The position numbers and the translations under genes were made by a program. Below are positions 24,464-32,304 of a stretch of DNA of 32,456 bases, one piece after another (within the stretch, counting starts at the first letter, position 1; every line of letters begins with the position of its first letter). Origin of the DNA: an uncultured Bacteroidales bacterium (GTDB lineage: Bacteria > Bacteroidota > Bacteroidia > Bacteroidales > P3); the NCBI GenBank assembly GCA_937906975.1, contig CALCUN010000064.1, positions 1 to 32,456 of the forward strand, written 5' to 3'. Below the pieces are notes generated by a model. It ran no database searches, was not told where the DNA came from, and saw only the letters and a list, made by a program, of their open reading frames with translations.

Positions 24464-26923
24464 ATGAAAATATCATATAATTGGCTTAAAAAATATGTTG
24501 ATACTAATATATCAGCAGAAGAGATAGCAAATCTTTTAACTTTCGGAGGTTTGGAAGTAGAAGATGTGGAGTTGGTTGAAAGTATAAAAGGTAGCTTGAA
24601 AAATTTCTTTGTTGGGCATGTGCTTTCTTGCGTAATACACCCAAATTCTGACCACCTTCATATAACAAAGGTTGATGTTGGTGGTGCTGAGCCTTTGAAT
24701 ATTGTTTGCGGCGCTCCAAATGTGGCAGAGGGACAAAAGGTTATTGTTGCTACTGTGGGTGCAAAAATTTATGAAGAAAACGGAGATTGTTTTGAAATAA
24801 AGAAAAGCAAACTTAGAGGCGAACCAAGTGAGGGTATGATATGCTCTGAAAAAGAACTTTGCTTGAGTGATAACAACGATGGCATACTTGTCTTGGACCC
24901 GTCTGCAAAAGTAGGTACTCCTGCCAAGGAATATTTCAACATTGAAGAAGATTATGTTTTTGAAATCGGACTTACAGCTAACCGCTCTGATGCTACTTCT
25001 CACATTGGCGTAGCAAGAGATGTGGTTGCTTTGCTTCAAAGTCAGTTGAAAGAAGAAAAAACTTTAAATCTACCAAGTGTGGAAGATTTTAAAGTGGAAG
25101 AAACAAGCGAAAACGTAAAAATAAACATAGATACTAATCTTTGCAAAAGATATAGTGCGGTTGTAGTAAAGGGAGTTGAAGTAAAAGAATCTCCAAAGTG
25201 GTTGGCAGATTGTTTAAGAACGATAGGCTTACGTCCTGTTAATAACATTGTCGATGTAACCAACTTTGTATTGATGGAAATTGGGCAACCGCTTCACGCT
25301 TTTGACTTCGCTAAAGTAATAGGCAAAGAAATCAATGTTAAATCTCTCGAAAAGGACACAACTTTTGTTACTCTTGACGGTGTAGAAAGAAAGTTGAATG
25401 GTAAGGAGGCTATGGTTTGCAATGCAGAAGAGGCAATGTGTATGGGTGGTATTTACGGTGGATTAGATTCTGGCGTGAGCGAATCTACTACTGACGTACT
25501 TATTGAAAGTGCTTACTTTGATCCTGTTGTGATTCGTAAGGGTGCTAAATACCACACTTTGAAAACAGATGCTTCTTTCCGTTACGAGAGAGGTGCTGAC
25601 CCTAATATTACTCTTTATGCTTTGAAACGTGCTGCTCTTTTAATAAAGGAAGTTGCAGGAGGTAAGATTTGTTCTGAAATTGTTGATATTTATCCAGAAG
25701 AAATAAAGCCTAAAGAAATTGAACTTTCATTTGAGAGAATGGATTCTTTGATTGGCAAAAAGCTAGATAGAGAAATTGTAAAGAATATCTTAAATAAATT
25801 AAATATTGAAACCTCTTTAAAAGAAGATGGTTTGACTGCTATTGTGCCTACAAACAAAGTAGATGTTACAAGAGAGTGTGATTTGATTGAAGAAATACTT
25901 AGAATTTACGGATACAACAATGTGGAAATTTCTGCAAGCATGAAAAATTGTATTTCTTCTTCTGCTAAGCCTAATGCTGAAAAAATACAAGCCTTTGTTT
26001 CGGATATGTTAGCTGCAAAAGGCTTTAACGAAACAATGAATAACTCACTTACAAAAATTTCTTACTACGAAAACAACGCAGACTTCCCACAAGAAAAATC
26101 TGTCTTAGTGATGAATGCTCTAAGTAAAGACCTTGGACAAATGCGTCAAACACTTCTTTATGGTCAATTAGAAACAATTTCTTATAACATTAACAGAAAG
26201 ACTTCTGATTTAAGATTATTTGAATTTGGAAACTGTTATGAGAAAAATATTGAAGGATTTGAATCGGAAAACATCACAAAAAGATATACCGAGCACAAGC
26301 ATTTGGCTATGCTAACCACAGGAAAAAGCATAGAAAGCTGGCAAGCAAAAAGAGTAGATGAAGATTTCTATTATTTAAAGAATATTTTATTAAATATTTT
26401 CTCAGAACTTAGAGTAAATATGACTCGTTTTGAAGTTAAACAAATAGAAAACGAATCTTATCTTTACGCTTTGGCATACGTTGCAAAAGATAGCAAAAAA
26501 ACAATTGCGACAGTCGGAATGCTAAAACCTTCACTTTGCAAAAAATGGGACATAAAACAAGGCATATTCTATGCTGATGTAGATTGGACTTTGCTTTATC
26601 GTTACATTCCTTCTAAGAGTGTGAGATATGAAGAAATATCAAAATTCCCAGAAGTAAGAAGAGATTTGGCTTTAGTTGTAAAAGAAGAAGTTTCTTTCGC
26701 AGAAATGGAAGCCTTGGCTTATCAAACAGAAAAGAAACTATTGAAAAAAGTTTCTCTTTTTGATGTTTACAAAGGCGACAAACTACCAGAAGGACACAAA
26801 CAATATGCTTTGAGTTTTGTTCTTCAAGACAACGAAAAGACTTTGACAGACAAACAAATTGAAGCCATAATGTCAAAGTTGTTAAAGACTTTTGAACAAA
26901 AATTAGATGCTAAATTAAGATAA
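24464..26923 (+). CDS. pheT: Phenylalanyl-tRNA synthetase beta subunit
   Basis: 819 aa. It forms the alpha2-beta2 enzyme with PheS, which is not encoded in this window. Domains in order: N-terminal B1, EMAP-like tRNA-binding domain (~40-150, with VCGAPNV), B3/B4 editing region (~215-390, MEIGQPLHAFDF and TLDGVERKL), B5, catalytic-like fold, and the C-terminal FDX-ACB anticodon-binding domain (~725-819, SKFPEVRRDLALVV). It starts 13 nt after the S46 gene, so it may share that transcript. The next gene follows after 4 nt. Confidence 0.96.
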   Translation: MKISYNWLKKYVDTNISAEEIANLLTFGGLEVEDVELVESIKGSLKNFFVGHVLSCVIHPNSDHLHITKVDVGGAEPLNIVCGAPNVAEGQKVIVATVGAKIYEENGDCFEIKKSKLRGEPSEGMICSEKELCLSDNNDGILVLDPSAKVGTPAKEYFNIEEDYVFEIGLTANRSDATSHIGVARDVVALLQSQLKEEKTLNLPSVEDFKVEETSENVKINIDTNLCKRYSAVVVKGVEVKESPKWLADCLRTIGLRPVNNIVDVTNFVLMEIGQPLHAFDFAKVIGKEINVKSLEKDTTFVTLDGVERKLNGKEAMVCNAEEAMCMGGIYGGLDSGVSESTTDVLIESAYFDPVVIRKGAKYHTLKTDASFRYERGADPNITLYALKRAALLIKEVAGGKICSEIVDIYPEEIKPKEIELSFERMDSLIGKKLDREIVKNILNKLNIETSLKEDGLTAIVPTNKVDVTRECDLIEEILRIYGYNNVEISASMKNCISSSAKPNAEKIQAFVSDMLAAKGFNETMNNSLTKISYYENNADFPQEKSVLVMNALSKDLGQMRQTLLYGQLETISYNINRKTSDLRLFEFGNCYEKNIEGFESENITKRYTEHKHLAMLTTGKSIESWQAKRVDEDFYYLKNILLNIFSELRVNMTRFEVKQIENESYLYALAYVAKDSKKTIATVGMLKPSLCKKWDIKQGIFYADVDWTLLYRYIPSKSVRYEEISKFPEVRRDLALVVKEEVSFAEMEALAYQTEKKLLKKVSLFDVYKGDKLPEGHKQYALSFVLQDNEKTLTDKQIEAIMSKLLKTFEQKLDAKLR

Positions 26924-26927
26924 TATT

Positions 26928-27344
26928 ATGCGAAGCCTCTTACATTACGATATAAAAATTCTGATAGTCTTACTTGAATCTTTAAAAGGAAACAAGGATT
27001 TCTTTATGTTTTTAGTAAAAAACGGATTTCCCGAACTAGCAGCTTGGAGCAATGCTGTCAGAGGTGATGAGGAGGCTTTGCATTGGCTTTTTGACAACGG
27101 ATTTGGTACCCTTGGAGTATTGAGTAACGCTATTGATGGCGAAAAAAAGGCTGTGCAATGGGTGCTTCGCTCCAACGATGACTTTTTAATTAATTTTTCA
27201 GCAGCCTGCAGAAAAGAAGATGACGGAAAACGCTGGTTAGAAGACAATGAACTTCATATCTTTTTAAAGATGTCGGAAGAAATTATCACAATTCTTGACA
27301 AACAAGTCAAAGACAGAATGTTTTGGTATAAATGGAGAAAATAG
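26928..27344 (+). CDS. Hypothetical protein of four 25-residue repeats
   Basis: 138 aa, cytoplasmic (no signal). Residues 7-106 are four tandem repeats of exactly 25 residues (7-31, 32-56, 57-81, 82-106). The shared pattern is N-G-F-x2-L-x3-S-N-A-x2-G-[DE]-x2-A-x2-W-[LV]. Trp53, Trp78 and Trp103 (Phe28 in the first copy) and SNA at 41-43 and 66-68 (SAA at 91-93) fall exactly in register. Two short helices per unit would give a small alpha-solenoid suited to protein binding. I do not recognise the family. The gene lies 4 nt after pheT and overlaps the membrane-protein gene by 13 bp, so a functional pair with that protein is likely. Confidence 0.75.
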   Translation: MRSLLHYDIKILIVLLESLKGNKDFFMFLVKNGFPELAAWSNAVRGDEEALHWLFDNGFGTLGVLSNAIDGEKKAVQWVLRSNDDFLINFSAACRKEDDGKRWLEDNELHIFLKMSEEIITILDKQVKDRMFWYKWRK

Positions 27345-28414
27345 TAAACAACGTTATAATTTTCATACTTGCTTATCTTCTTGTATTTTTTGTGGTACAA
27401 ATCTCCACAATTCTACCTGCTTTCTCTCACGATGTGCCTGTTATTGTTTATAGCTCTTACTTAGATTTCAACGCTCTAACCTCTGCCAACTCAGATGAAG
27501 TATGGAAGAGTGCCGACAACGTGATTAACATCTTTGGAAGTGCGATAATTCTATTAGTTCTTTTGTTTTTCATTTCAGTTGTTTTGCTTTTACGATGGAA
27601 ATCAAAAAGAATTTGGATACAACGCCTACTTTTTTGGGTGATTATTTGTAGTTTCATAAGATTCTTCAATGGTTTTGTTTGTGGACATTTGTTTACTCTA
27701 TGGAGTTTTAACTTAGTAACCGATTTCATTGGACTTACCTTTCCCTCAAAAATAGCAAAAGTTTTTTTTGTAATAGTAATGATTATCCTTCTTGGATTTG
27801 GAATGTATTTTCTAAGAGAAATCATTGTTGGAATAATCAATCCATTATTGGAAGATGTAAAAAAACAATTAAAAAACAACGTAATCTATCCCTCTATCAT
27901 AGGAAGCCTACTTGTTTTTCTTATCCTCTTTCCCATTTCTCATAAATCTGCAACAATAGAGACAGTAAACATAATAATAACACCGCTTCTTTTAGCCTCT
28001 TTATTTAGATTGGGTGTTGCGAAAAAGTTCTCTTTTATTGACAAATCCGCAATCGAAATAGAAGAAAAAAAAGAACGCTTATTTATTCCCTTGCTTATTC
28101 TCACCGCTCTATTATCTGTAAGTTTAAGAGTCGTTTTTGACAAAGGAGTAAAGATTACACCAAACAATTATGACAACTACATTTTAGATAATCTTCTTGC
28201 TTTCGTTGTAATTTCTTTACTTTTAATTCTATTTTTGTATTTGTTGTTTGCTTATTTCCATCATCACAAAAAACAAAAACAAGAAACACAAGAGCAAATC
28301 AACACCGAAAAAGCATATCAAGAGATGAGAGATTATCACATGTTTGATTTCAGCAAATCACGCAATCTTCACAAATGCAATAGAGGCTGGGACGAAATGG
28401 ATAACGAAAAATAA
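27332..28414 (+). CDS. Multi-pass membrane protein, hypothetical
   Basis: 360 aa with seven or eight predicted membrane helices (about 7-29, 66-88, 97-117, 142-163, 185-204, 211-229, 250-268, 288-309). The C-terminal ~50 residues are hydrophilic and charged (HHHKKQKQETQEQ, then RGWDEMDNEK) and presumably cytoplasmic. No metalloprotease, kinase or transporter motif was seen. The start overlaps the repeat-protein gene by 13 bp, which points to translational coupling. It converges on the GH27 gene with only 20 bp between stops. Function unknown. Confidence 0.75.
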   Translation: MEKIVNNVIIFILAYLLVFFVVQISTILPAFSHDVPVIVYSSYLDFNALTSANSDEVWKSADNVINIFGSAIILLVLLFFISVVLLLRWKSKRIWIQRLLFWVIICSFIRFFNGFVCGHLFTLWSFNLVTDFIGLTFPSKIAKVFFVIVMIILLGFGMYFLREIIVGIINPLLEDVKKQLKNNVIYPSIIGSLLVFLILFPISHKSATIETVNIIITPLLLASLFRLGVAKKFSFIDKSAIEIEEKKERLFIPLLILTALLSVSLRVVFDKGVKITPNNYDNYILDNLLAFVVISLLLILFLYLLFAYFHHHKKQKQETQEQINTEKAYQEMRDYHMFDFSKSRNLHKCNRGWDEMDNEK

Positions 28415-28434
28415 ACTTTCGAAACATCGCTCTT

Positions 28435-30027
28435 TTACTCTCTTTGCACATTCATACAATCAACAGCAAATGATTCCTCCGACTCTGTGTAAAGACGAAT
28501 TATGTTTTCCCCTTTTTTAAGTTTATGTTTTAGGCTTACCACGCTGCTATTCTCATTTAGCGTAAGTTGAATAGGCTTATTGTCGTTTACAACAATGTTT
28601 ATCGGTTCTGCTTTCCCGAAAAAGAATATCGTAATTTCGTATTCCCCACCTTTTTCGCTGTAAACGTTTCTCCATTGCAAATCATTTTTAGAATTATATC
28701 CAAGATTCTTCACTACTGCTCCGCCTGATAATCCCTCAACTTCTTCATATATTGCAGTCTTTGTTGTTTCTCCTGTTTCTAATTCTTGATATGCTGAAAG
28801 CCATGCTGTTTCTGCTTCGTATAGACTACGTTCCAATCTTTTGTTTGCTTCAAGGGTATAAATCCTTGTTGCATGTGGCGGAATATTTACAATAAATTCT
28901 TCTTTAAATGTGCCAATATCTTTACGCTCATATACATCTCTTACTTTAATCTTTCCATCTAAATCAAGCAAAGCAAAATCCACCGACACAGTTTGTGCTT
29001 TTTCGCTTGGATTATACACAGCAACTGCTCTTTTCTTGCCATATAGTTTTTCTATATCTTTGACTAATATATAGCAATCGTTCTTTCGCTCCACAACGTA
29101 TGCTTGTAAGCCGAGCAAATCTTGGTTTAAGGCTATCAACTCTTCGTTTTGCAAAAGTGAAACGGCATTTAGCTGTATGGAATTAAGGTCGCAACCTATC
29201 AAAAGCGGAGAAGACATCATGCACCACATACCAAAATGAGTTTTATCTTCTTCTTCGCTTAGCCCTCTGCCGACTTCAAGCATATCCATATCGTTATAAT
29301 GTCCAAAACTTGCGTATGCAGATAAGTAAAGGTTTTGATGAATAATGCTTTTTATGGATTCCCAACCCAAATATATGTCTTCGCTCATACGCCATGAGTC
29401 TGCAATTTCGCTAACCCAAGTCCCAGGAAAAGCCCATCGGCAAACATTCCAAGAAACCTCCTTTTTCTCTACTCCTTTTATATGCTTGGCAATTTCCTTA
29501 AAGCGTTTTTCTTCTTCTAAATCCAATCTGTCAATATTGTTTCTTGCATCTGCTCCACAATAATCCACTTTCAGAAAATCAAAATCAAGTTCATCAAAAA
29601 ACAATCTTAAATCCTCTGCCTCATGTCCATAAAGTCCTACTCCAATTCCTATTGTATCTTTTGGATTTCCCCAATATGAAGCACAAGTATTCTTTCCTGC
29701 ATCGGTGTAAATGCCTGCTTTCAATCCCAAAGCGTGAATATAATCTACCAAACCTTTCAATCCGTTGGGAAATCTTTTAGGGTGAATTAGCAAATTACCC
29801 TTTTCATCTCTCCCTCCAAAATATCCGTCATCTATATTTATATATCGATAGCCTTTTTCTAAGAATCCAAGCCTTACCATAGCATCTGCCTGAGTCTTTA
29901 TCAAAGAATCGTTGATTTCCACTCCGTAAGTATTCCAAGAACTCCAACCCATCAAAGGCGGTTGTTGTGCATTAGCATTTACAAATAACAAAAGACTAAT
30001 CGCAAATATTACAAATAGTTTTTTCAT
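28435..30027 (-). CDS. GH27 glycoside hydrolase (alpha-galactosidase / alpha-N-acetylgalactosaminidase)
   Basis: 530 aa from the ATG at 30027, where the signal peptide begins (MKKLFVIFAISLLLFVNANA); an ATG nine codons upstream adds a non-signal extension. GH27 motifs: GWSSWNTYG, NIDDGYFG, KRFPNGLKGL, AGIYTDAG, the nucleophile Asp155 in KVDYCG, and acid/base Asp217 in WRMSED. A small beta domain follows (~310-390), then a C-terminal ~125-residue beta-sandwich of CBM6/35-like type. At the site where alpha-galactosidases have CEW and human alpha-NAGAL has CSW, this protein has CRW (Arg197), so the sugar preference cannot be read simply. Secreted, divergent from the GH109 gene. Confidence 0.92.
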   Translation of the reverse strand: MKKLFVIFAISLLLFVNANAQQPPLMGWSSWNTYGVEINDSLIKTQADAMVRLGFLEKGYRYINIDDGYFGGRDEKGNLLIHPKRFPNGLKGLVDYIHALGLKAGIYTDAGKNTCASYWGNPKDTIGIGVGLYGHEAEDLRLFFDELDFDFLKVDYCGADARNNIDRLDLEEEKRFKEIAKHIKGVEKKEVSWNVCRWAFPGTWVSEIADSWRMSEDIYLGWESIKSIIHQNLYLSAYASFGHYNDMDMLEVGRGLSEEEDKTHFGMWCMMSSPLLIGCDLNSIQLNAVSLLQNEELIALNQDLLGLQAYVVERKNDCYILVKDIEKLYGKKRAVAVYNPSEKAQTVSVDFALLDLDGKIKVRDVYERKDIGTFKEEFIVNIPPHATRIYTLEANKRLERSLYEAETAWLSAYQELETGETTKTAIYEEVEGLSGGAVVKNLGYNSKNDLQWRNVYSEKGGEYEITIFFFGKAEPINIVVNDNKPIQLTLNENSSVVSLKHKLKKGENIIRLYTESEESFAVDCMNVQRE

Positions 30028-30051
30028 ATCAATAAATAGTGTATTAAAACA

Positions 30052-30059
30052 CAAAATTA
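30052..30059 (-). promoter_or_regulatory. -7 box of the GH27 promoter
   Basis: TAATTTTG on the minus strand fits TAnnTTTG and lies 24 nt before the chosen ATG (30027), giving a leader of ~20 nt and supporting that start over the one at 30054. No -33 TTTG at the proper distance. Confidence 0.5.
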
Positions 30060-30140
30060 CTTAATTTTTTCACTCATAACATAACAATCAATCGTTTTTT
30101 CCGTACTATATACCAAACAAATATTTATAACATTAAACCT

Positions 30141-31526
30141 ATGGCAAAGAAATATCTTTTAATCCTATTGGTGTTTGTTGGATTTGTGTCTTGTCAAACA
30201 TCATCAAAAGTAATAGAAACAAAAGTTCCTAAACGTCCAAAGGGACAAACTCACGTTGTTGGCTTAGTTGCTCCAAAGATAGATACGGTTCGCATCGGTA
30301 TAGTAGGACTTGGAATGCGTGGAATAAGTGCTGTGGAAAGATTTATCCACATTCCAGGAGTGGAAATAAAGGCTCTTTGTGATATTCGCCCCGAATTAAC
30401 CGCAAGAGCAGAGAAAGTATTGCTCAATGCAGGCAAAGAAAAACCTACTTCTTATCATGGAAGTGAGGATTTATGGAAAAAGGTTTGCGAAAGAGAAGAC
30501 ATTGATTTGATATATGTAGTAACAGATTGGGAAAACCACGCAAACATTGGTGTTTACGCAATGGAGCATGGCAAACACGTTGCAATAGAAGTCCCTGCCG
30601 CAATGTCCTTAGAGGAGATTTGGGACTTGATAAACACAAGCGAAAGAACAAGAAAACATTGCATACAATTAGAAAACTGTGTCTATGATTACTTTGAAAT
30701 GACTACGCTAAACATGGCACAACAAGGCTTATTCGGAGAATTGCTTCACACAGAAGGAGCATACATTCACTACTTAGAAGAGTTTTGGACTTACTATTAT
30801 GATAATTGGCGTTTGGATTACAACAACGAACACCGAGGAGATGTCTATCCAACTCACGGAATAGGACCTATTTGTCAGTTATTGAACATTCATCGTGGAG
30901 ATAGAATGAAGACTTTGGTGTCTATGGATACTAAATCTATAAATGGTAAAAAGTTTGCAAAGAAATTAGGCGTTAAAAACAAAGATATAGAATTTCAAAA
31001 CGCAGACCACACCCTTACTTTCATTCAAACAGAAAACGGAAAGACAATGCACTTGCAACATAACGTAATGACACCACGTCCATACAGCAGAATGTATCAA
31101 GTAACCGGCACAGAAGGCTTTGCAAACAAATACCCAATAGAACAATACTGCTTTCAACCAGAAAATATTGACACAACCATTGTTCCAGACCACGAAAACC
31201 TAAACGTACACAGAGCAGTAAGCGAAGAAATCAAAGCAAAACTAATGCAAAAGTACAAACACCCTATTCATATTGAGTTAGAAACAATAGCAAAACAAGT
31301 AGGCGGACACGGCGGAATGGACTTTATAATGGATTGGCGTTTGATTTATTGTTTGCAAAACGGACTTCCTTTGGATATGGACGTATATGACCTTGCCGAA
31401 TGGTGTAGTGTGATAGAACTTTCTCGCATTTCAATAGAGAATAACAACGCTCCCGTTTCCGTTCCCGACTTTACAAGAGGACATTGGCAAGAGGTAAAAG
31501 GCTACAAGCACGCTTTTGTAAAATAA
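30141..31526 (+). CDS. GH109 NAD-dependent alpha-N-acetylgalactosaminidase, lipoprotein
   Basis: 461 aa. The signal ends in a lipobox FVSC (Cys18). The Gfo/Idh/MocA-type Rossmann fold carries IGIVGLGMRG (52-61), with tightly bound NAD expected. The central and C-terminal parts show the GH109 signatures EVPAAMSLEE, YPTHGIGP (236-243, including the catalytic-type Tyr236 and His239), HNVMTPRPYSR, and GGHGGMDFIMDW (388-399). GH109 enzymes use an oxidation-elimination mechanism to remove terminal alpha-GalNAc, as on blood group A antigens and some mucin glycans. Divergent from GH27; 114 bp lie between the two starts. A plain sugar dehydrogenase is less likely given these motifs. Confidence 0.9.
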   Translation: MAKKYLLILLVFVGFVSCQTSSKVIETKVPKRPKGQTHVVGLVAPKIDTVRIGIVGLGMRGISAVERFIHIPGVEIKALCDIRPELTARAEKVLLNAGKEKPTSYHGSEDLWKKVCEREDIDLIYVVTDWENHANIGVYAMEHGKHVAIEVPAAMSLEEIWDLINTSERTRKHCIQLENCVYDYFEMTTLNMAQQGLFGELLHTEGAYIHYLEEFWTYYYDNWRLDYNNEHRGDVYPTHGIGPICQLLNIHRGDRMKTLVSMDTKSINGKKFAKKLGVKNKDIEFQNADHTLTFIQTENGKTMHLQHNVMTPRPYSRMYQVTGTEGFANKYPIEQYCFQPENIDTTIVPDHENLNVHRAVSEEIKAKLMQKYKHPIHIELETIAKQVGGHGGMDFIMDWRLIYCLQNGLPLDMDVYDLAEWCSVIELSRISIENNNAPVSVPDFTRGHWQEVKGYKHAFVK

Positions 31527-31715
31527 TGGAAAGAAACATAGCAAACGCCCTTTTTTAAAATTGTCATTCTCGCAAGGGTTAGAGCAATAGAAGATTTAGG
31601 TGAATTATTTCTTCGACTTAGAAAATTATTAAGTTTACTATTTTTTCATAGGTGCAAAGATAGCAAAAAGAAAAAAAGCGGTAATTTTGCAACTTATAAA
31701 AAATAATTAGAATTT
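31527..31715. other. Gene-free stretch with orphan promoter box
   Basis: No gene with a start codon was seen. On the plus strand a frame open from after TAG (31539-31541) to TAA at 31704-31706 reads PFFKIVILARVRAIEDLG then LFLRLRKLLSLLFFH, without ATG, GTG or TTG at a useful place; it may be a decayed remnant. On the minus strand a TAnnTTTG box lies at 31662-31655 with only a three-codon frame after it (ATGAAAAAATAG). No hairpin terminator follows the GH109 gene. Confidence 0.4.
31655..31662 (-). promoter_or_regulatory. Orphan -7 box pointing at the GH109 gene end
   Basis: TATCTTTG followed by C on the minus strand. It points leftwards into the 3' end of the plus-strand GH109 gene and has no gene of its own. 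It may be a leftover of a lost gene, or start an antisense RNA. Confidence 0.35.
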
Positions 31716-31796
31716 TTATATGAGAAAGTTATCTTGAAACAAGGTAACGTAAATAAAAATAACAACAGCAATAACAACAATTAAACCTTTTTTCAC
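31716..31796 (-). pseudogene. Truncated LemA-like N-terminal fragment
   Basis: A GTG at 31796-31794 is preceded by AAAGGG at a proper distance and starts a 26-residue frame (MKKGLIVVIAVVIFIYV... ending NFLI) whose first ~15 residues look like the membrane anchor of LemA-family proteins, which run to ~180 residues. The sequence then stops in AT-rich, Bacteroidota-like DNA. The strong Shine-Dalgarno is unlike the rest of the window. LemA identity rests on the start only and is tentative; a generic membrane anchor would look similar. Confidence 0.35.
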
Positions 31797-31801
31797 AAAA
31801 A

Positions 31802-31915
31802 TCACCCTTTTTGATTTTTTCTAAATTCCTTGAATCTTTTTTCTAACACTTTCGCTAATTCTGATTCATTCTTATTATCATCAAATAAGTAATTTGATTT
31901 AACATCTGCATATAT
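31802..31915 (-). pseudogene. C-terminal remnant of an unknown protein
   Basis: 37 codons open from after TAA (31918-31916) to TGA (31804-31802), reading YADVKSNYLFDDNKNESELA then KVLEKRFKEFRKNQKG. The charged, helical end looks like a real C-terminus, and its last codons supply the Shine-Dalgarno of the LemA-like fragment, as in compact Firmicutes operons. There is no start codon; the same frame is open above the TAA as well. Confidence 0.3.
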
Positions 31916-32027
31916 TTACGCATTACTTATAGAAAAGCACTGTGTTACACCATTTAAAGAAGTAGATGTAAATACATTTGATTTAAAAATATTCAATATT
32001 TTGCTATATTTTTTTAAAAAACTGTAG
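31893..32027 (+). pseudogene. Plus-strand coding-like remnant without start
   Basis: 44 codons open to TAG at 32025-32027, with strong RNY codon character in the middle (SAYIYALLIEKHCVTPF then KEVDVNTFDLKIFN). There is no start codon. It overlaps the minus-strand remnant by about 23 bp, so at least one join between unrelated gene pieces probably lies near 31900. Confidence 0.25.
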
Positions 32028-32053
32028 ACTTTTTTTGCTATTAGTGATATAAT
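32025..32053 (+). promoter_or_regulatory. Sigma-A (sigma-70) type promoter with extended -10
   Basis: TAGACT (32025-32030, 4/6 to TTGACA), a 17-nt spacer, and TATAAT (32048-32053) preceded by TG at 32045-32046. This is the Firmicutes/proteobacterial promoter type, not the TAnnTTTG type used elsewhere in the window. It is followed by GGAG at 32076-32079 and ATG at 32087. Confidence 0.65.
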
Positions 32054-32086
32054 ATACATAATAATTTAAAAGATTGGAGATCAAAT

Positions 32087-32266
32087 ATGTCAATTAATAA
32101 CGCTTTTGAAGTGATCAGCTGTGTTACCGATAACAACACGCTCGTTAAAAAAAGCTATATCGAAAATTTCAACACTCAATCCCAGTTGATCGTAAATGAA
32201 TCCCAGGAAGCCCTGTTTTATAAAGAGGGAAAAATGGAAATAGAAAAGAAATATCTAAACAATTAA
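32087..32266 (+). pseudogene. N-terminal fragment of a Firmicutes-type SPFH-domain protein
   Basis: 59 aa, starting 7 nt after GGAG. Residues 7-49 (FEVISCVTDNNTLV, then ENFNTQSQLIVNESQEALFY) closely recall the start of the SPFH/'virion core'-type proteins of Clostridia, where D-N-x-T-x-V-x-K, D-F-N-T-x-[ST]-Q-L-I-V and E-S-Q-E-A are conserved. Those proteins exceed 300 aa; here the frame changes character after EGKM and stops at IEKKYLNN. Codons such as ATC, AGC, ACC, CTC, CAG and GCC are more GC-rich than those of the neighbours. With its own promoter and terminator it is still a transcribable unit, but it looks truncated. Confidence 0.6.
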
Positions 32267-32269
32267 CAA

Positions 32270-32304
32270 AAAAAACACCTTGCCCAAAATGCAAGGTGTT
32301 TTTT
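32270..32304. terminator. Strong intrinsic terminator after the SPFH fragment
   Basis: A 14-bp perfect stem (32270-32283 with 32291-32304; AAAACACCTTGC / GCAAGGTGTTTT core), 7-nt loop, and A/T runs at both feet. It lies 3 nt past the stop of the SPFH fragment and would work in both directions. Confidence 0.85.

Noticed and set aside
30028..30054. Longer start for the GH27 gene
   Set aside because: It places nine non-signal residues before a clear signal peptide and starts almost on top of the promoter box.
31919..32062. Minus-strand 47-codon frame from an ATG at about 32062
   Set aside because: It is in frame with the downstream remnant but interrupted by TAA, lies antisense to the sigma-A promoter and to a frame with better codon character; probably chance in AT-rich DNA.
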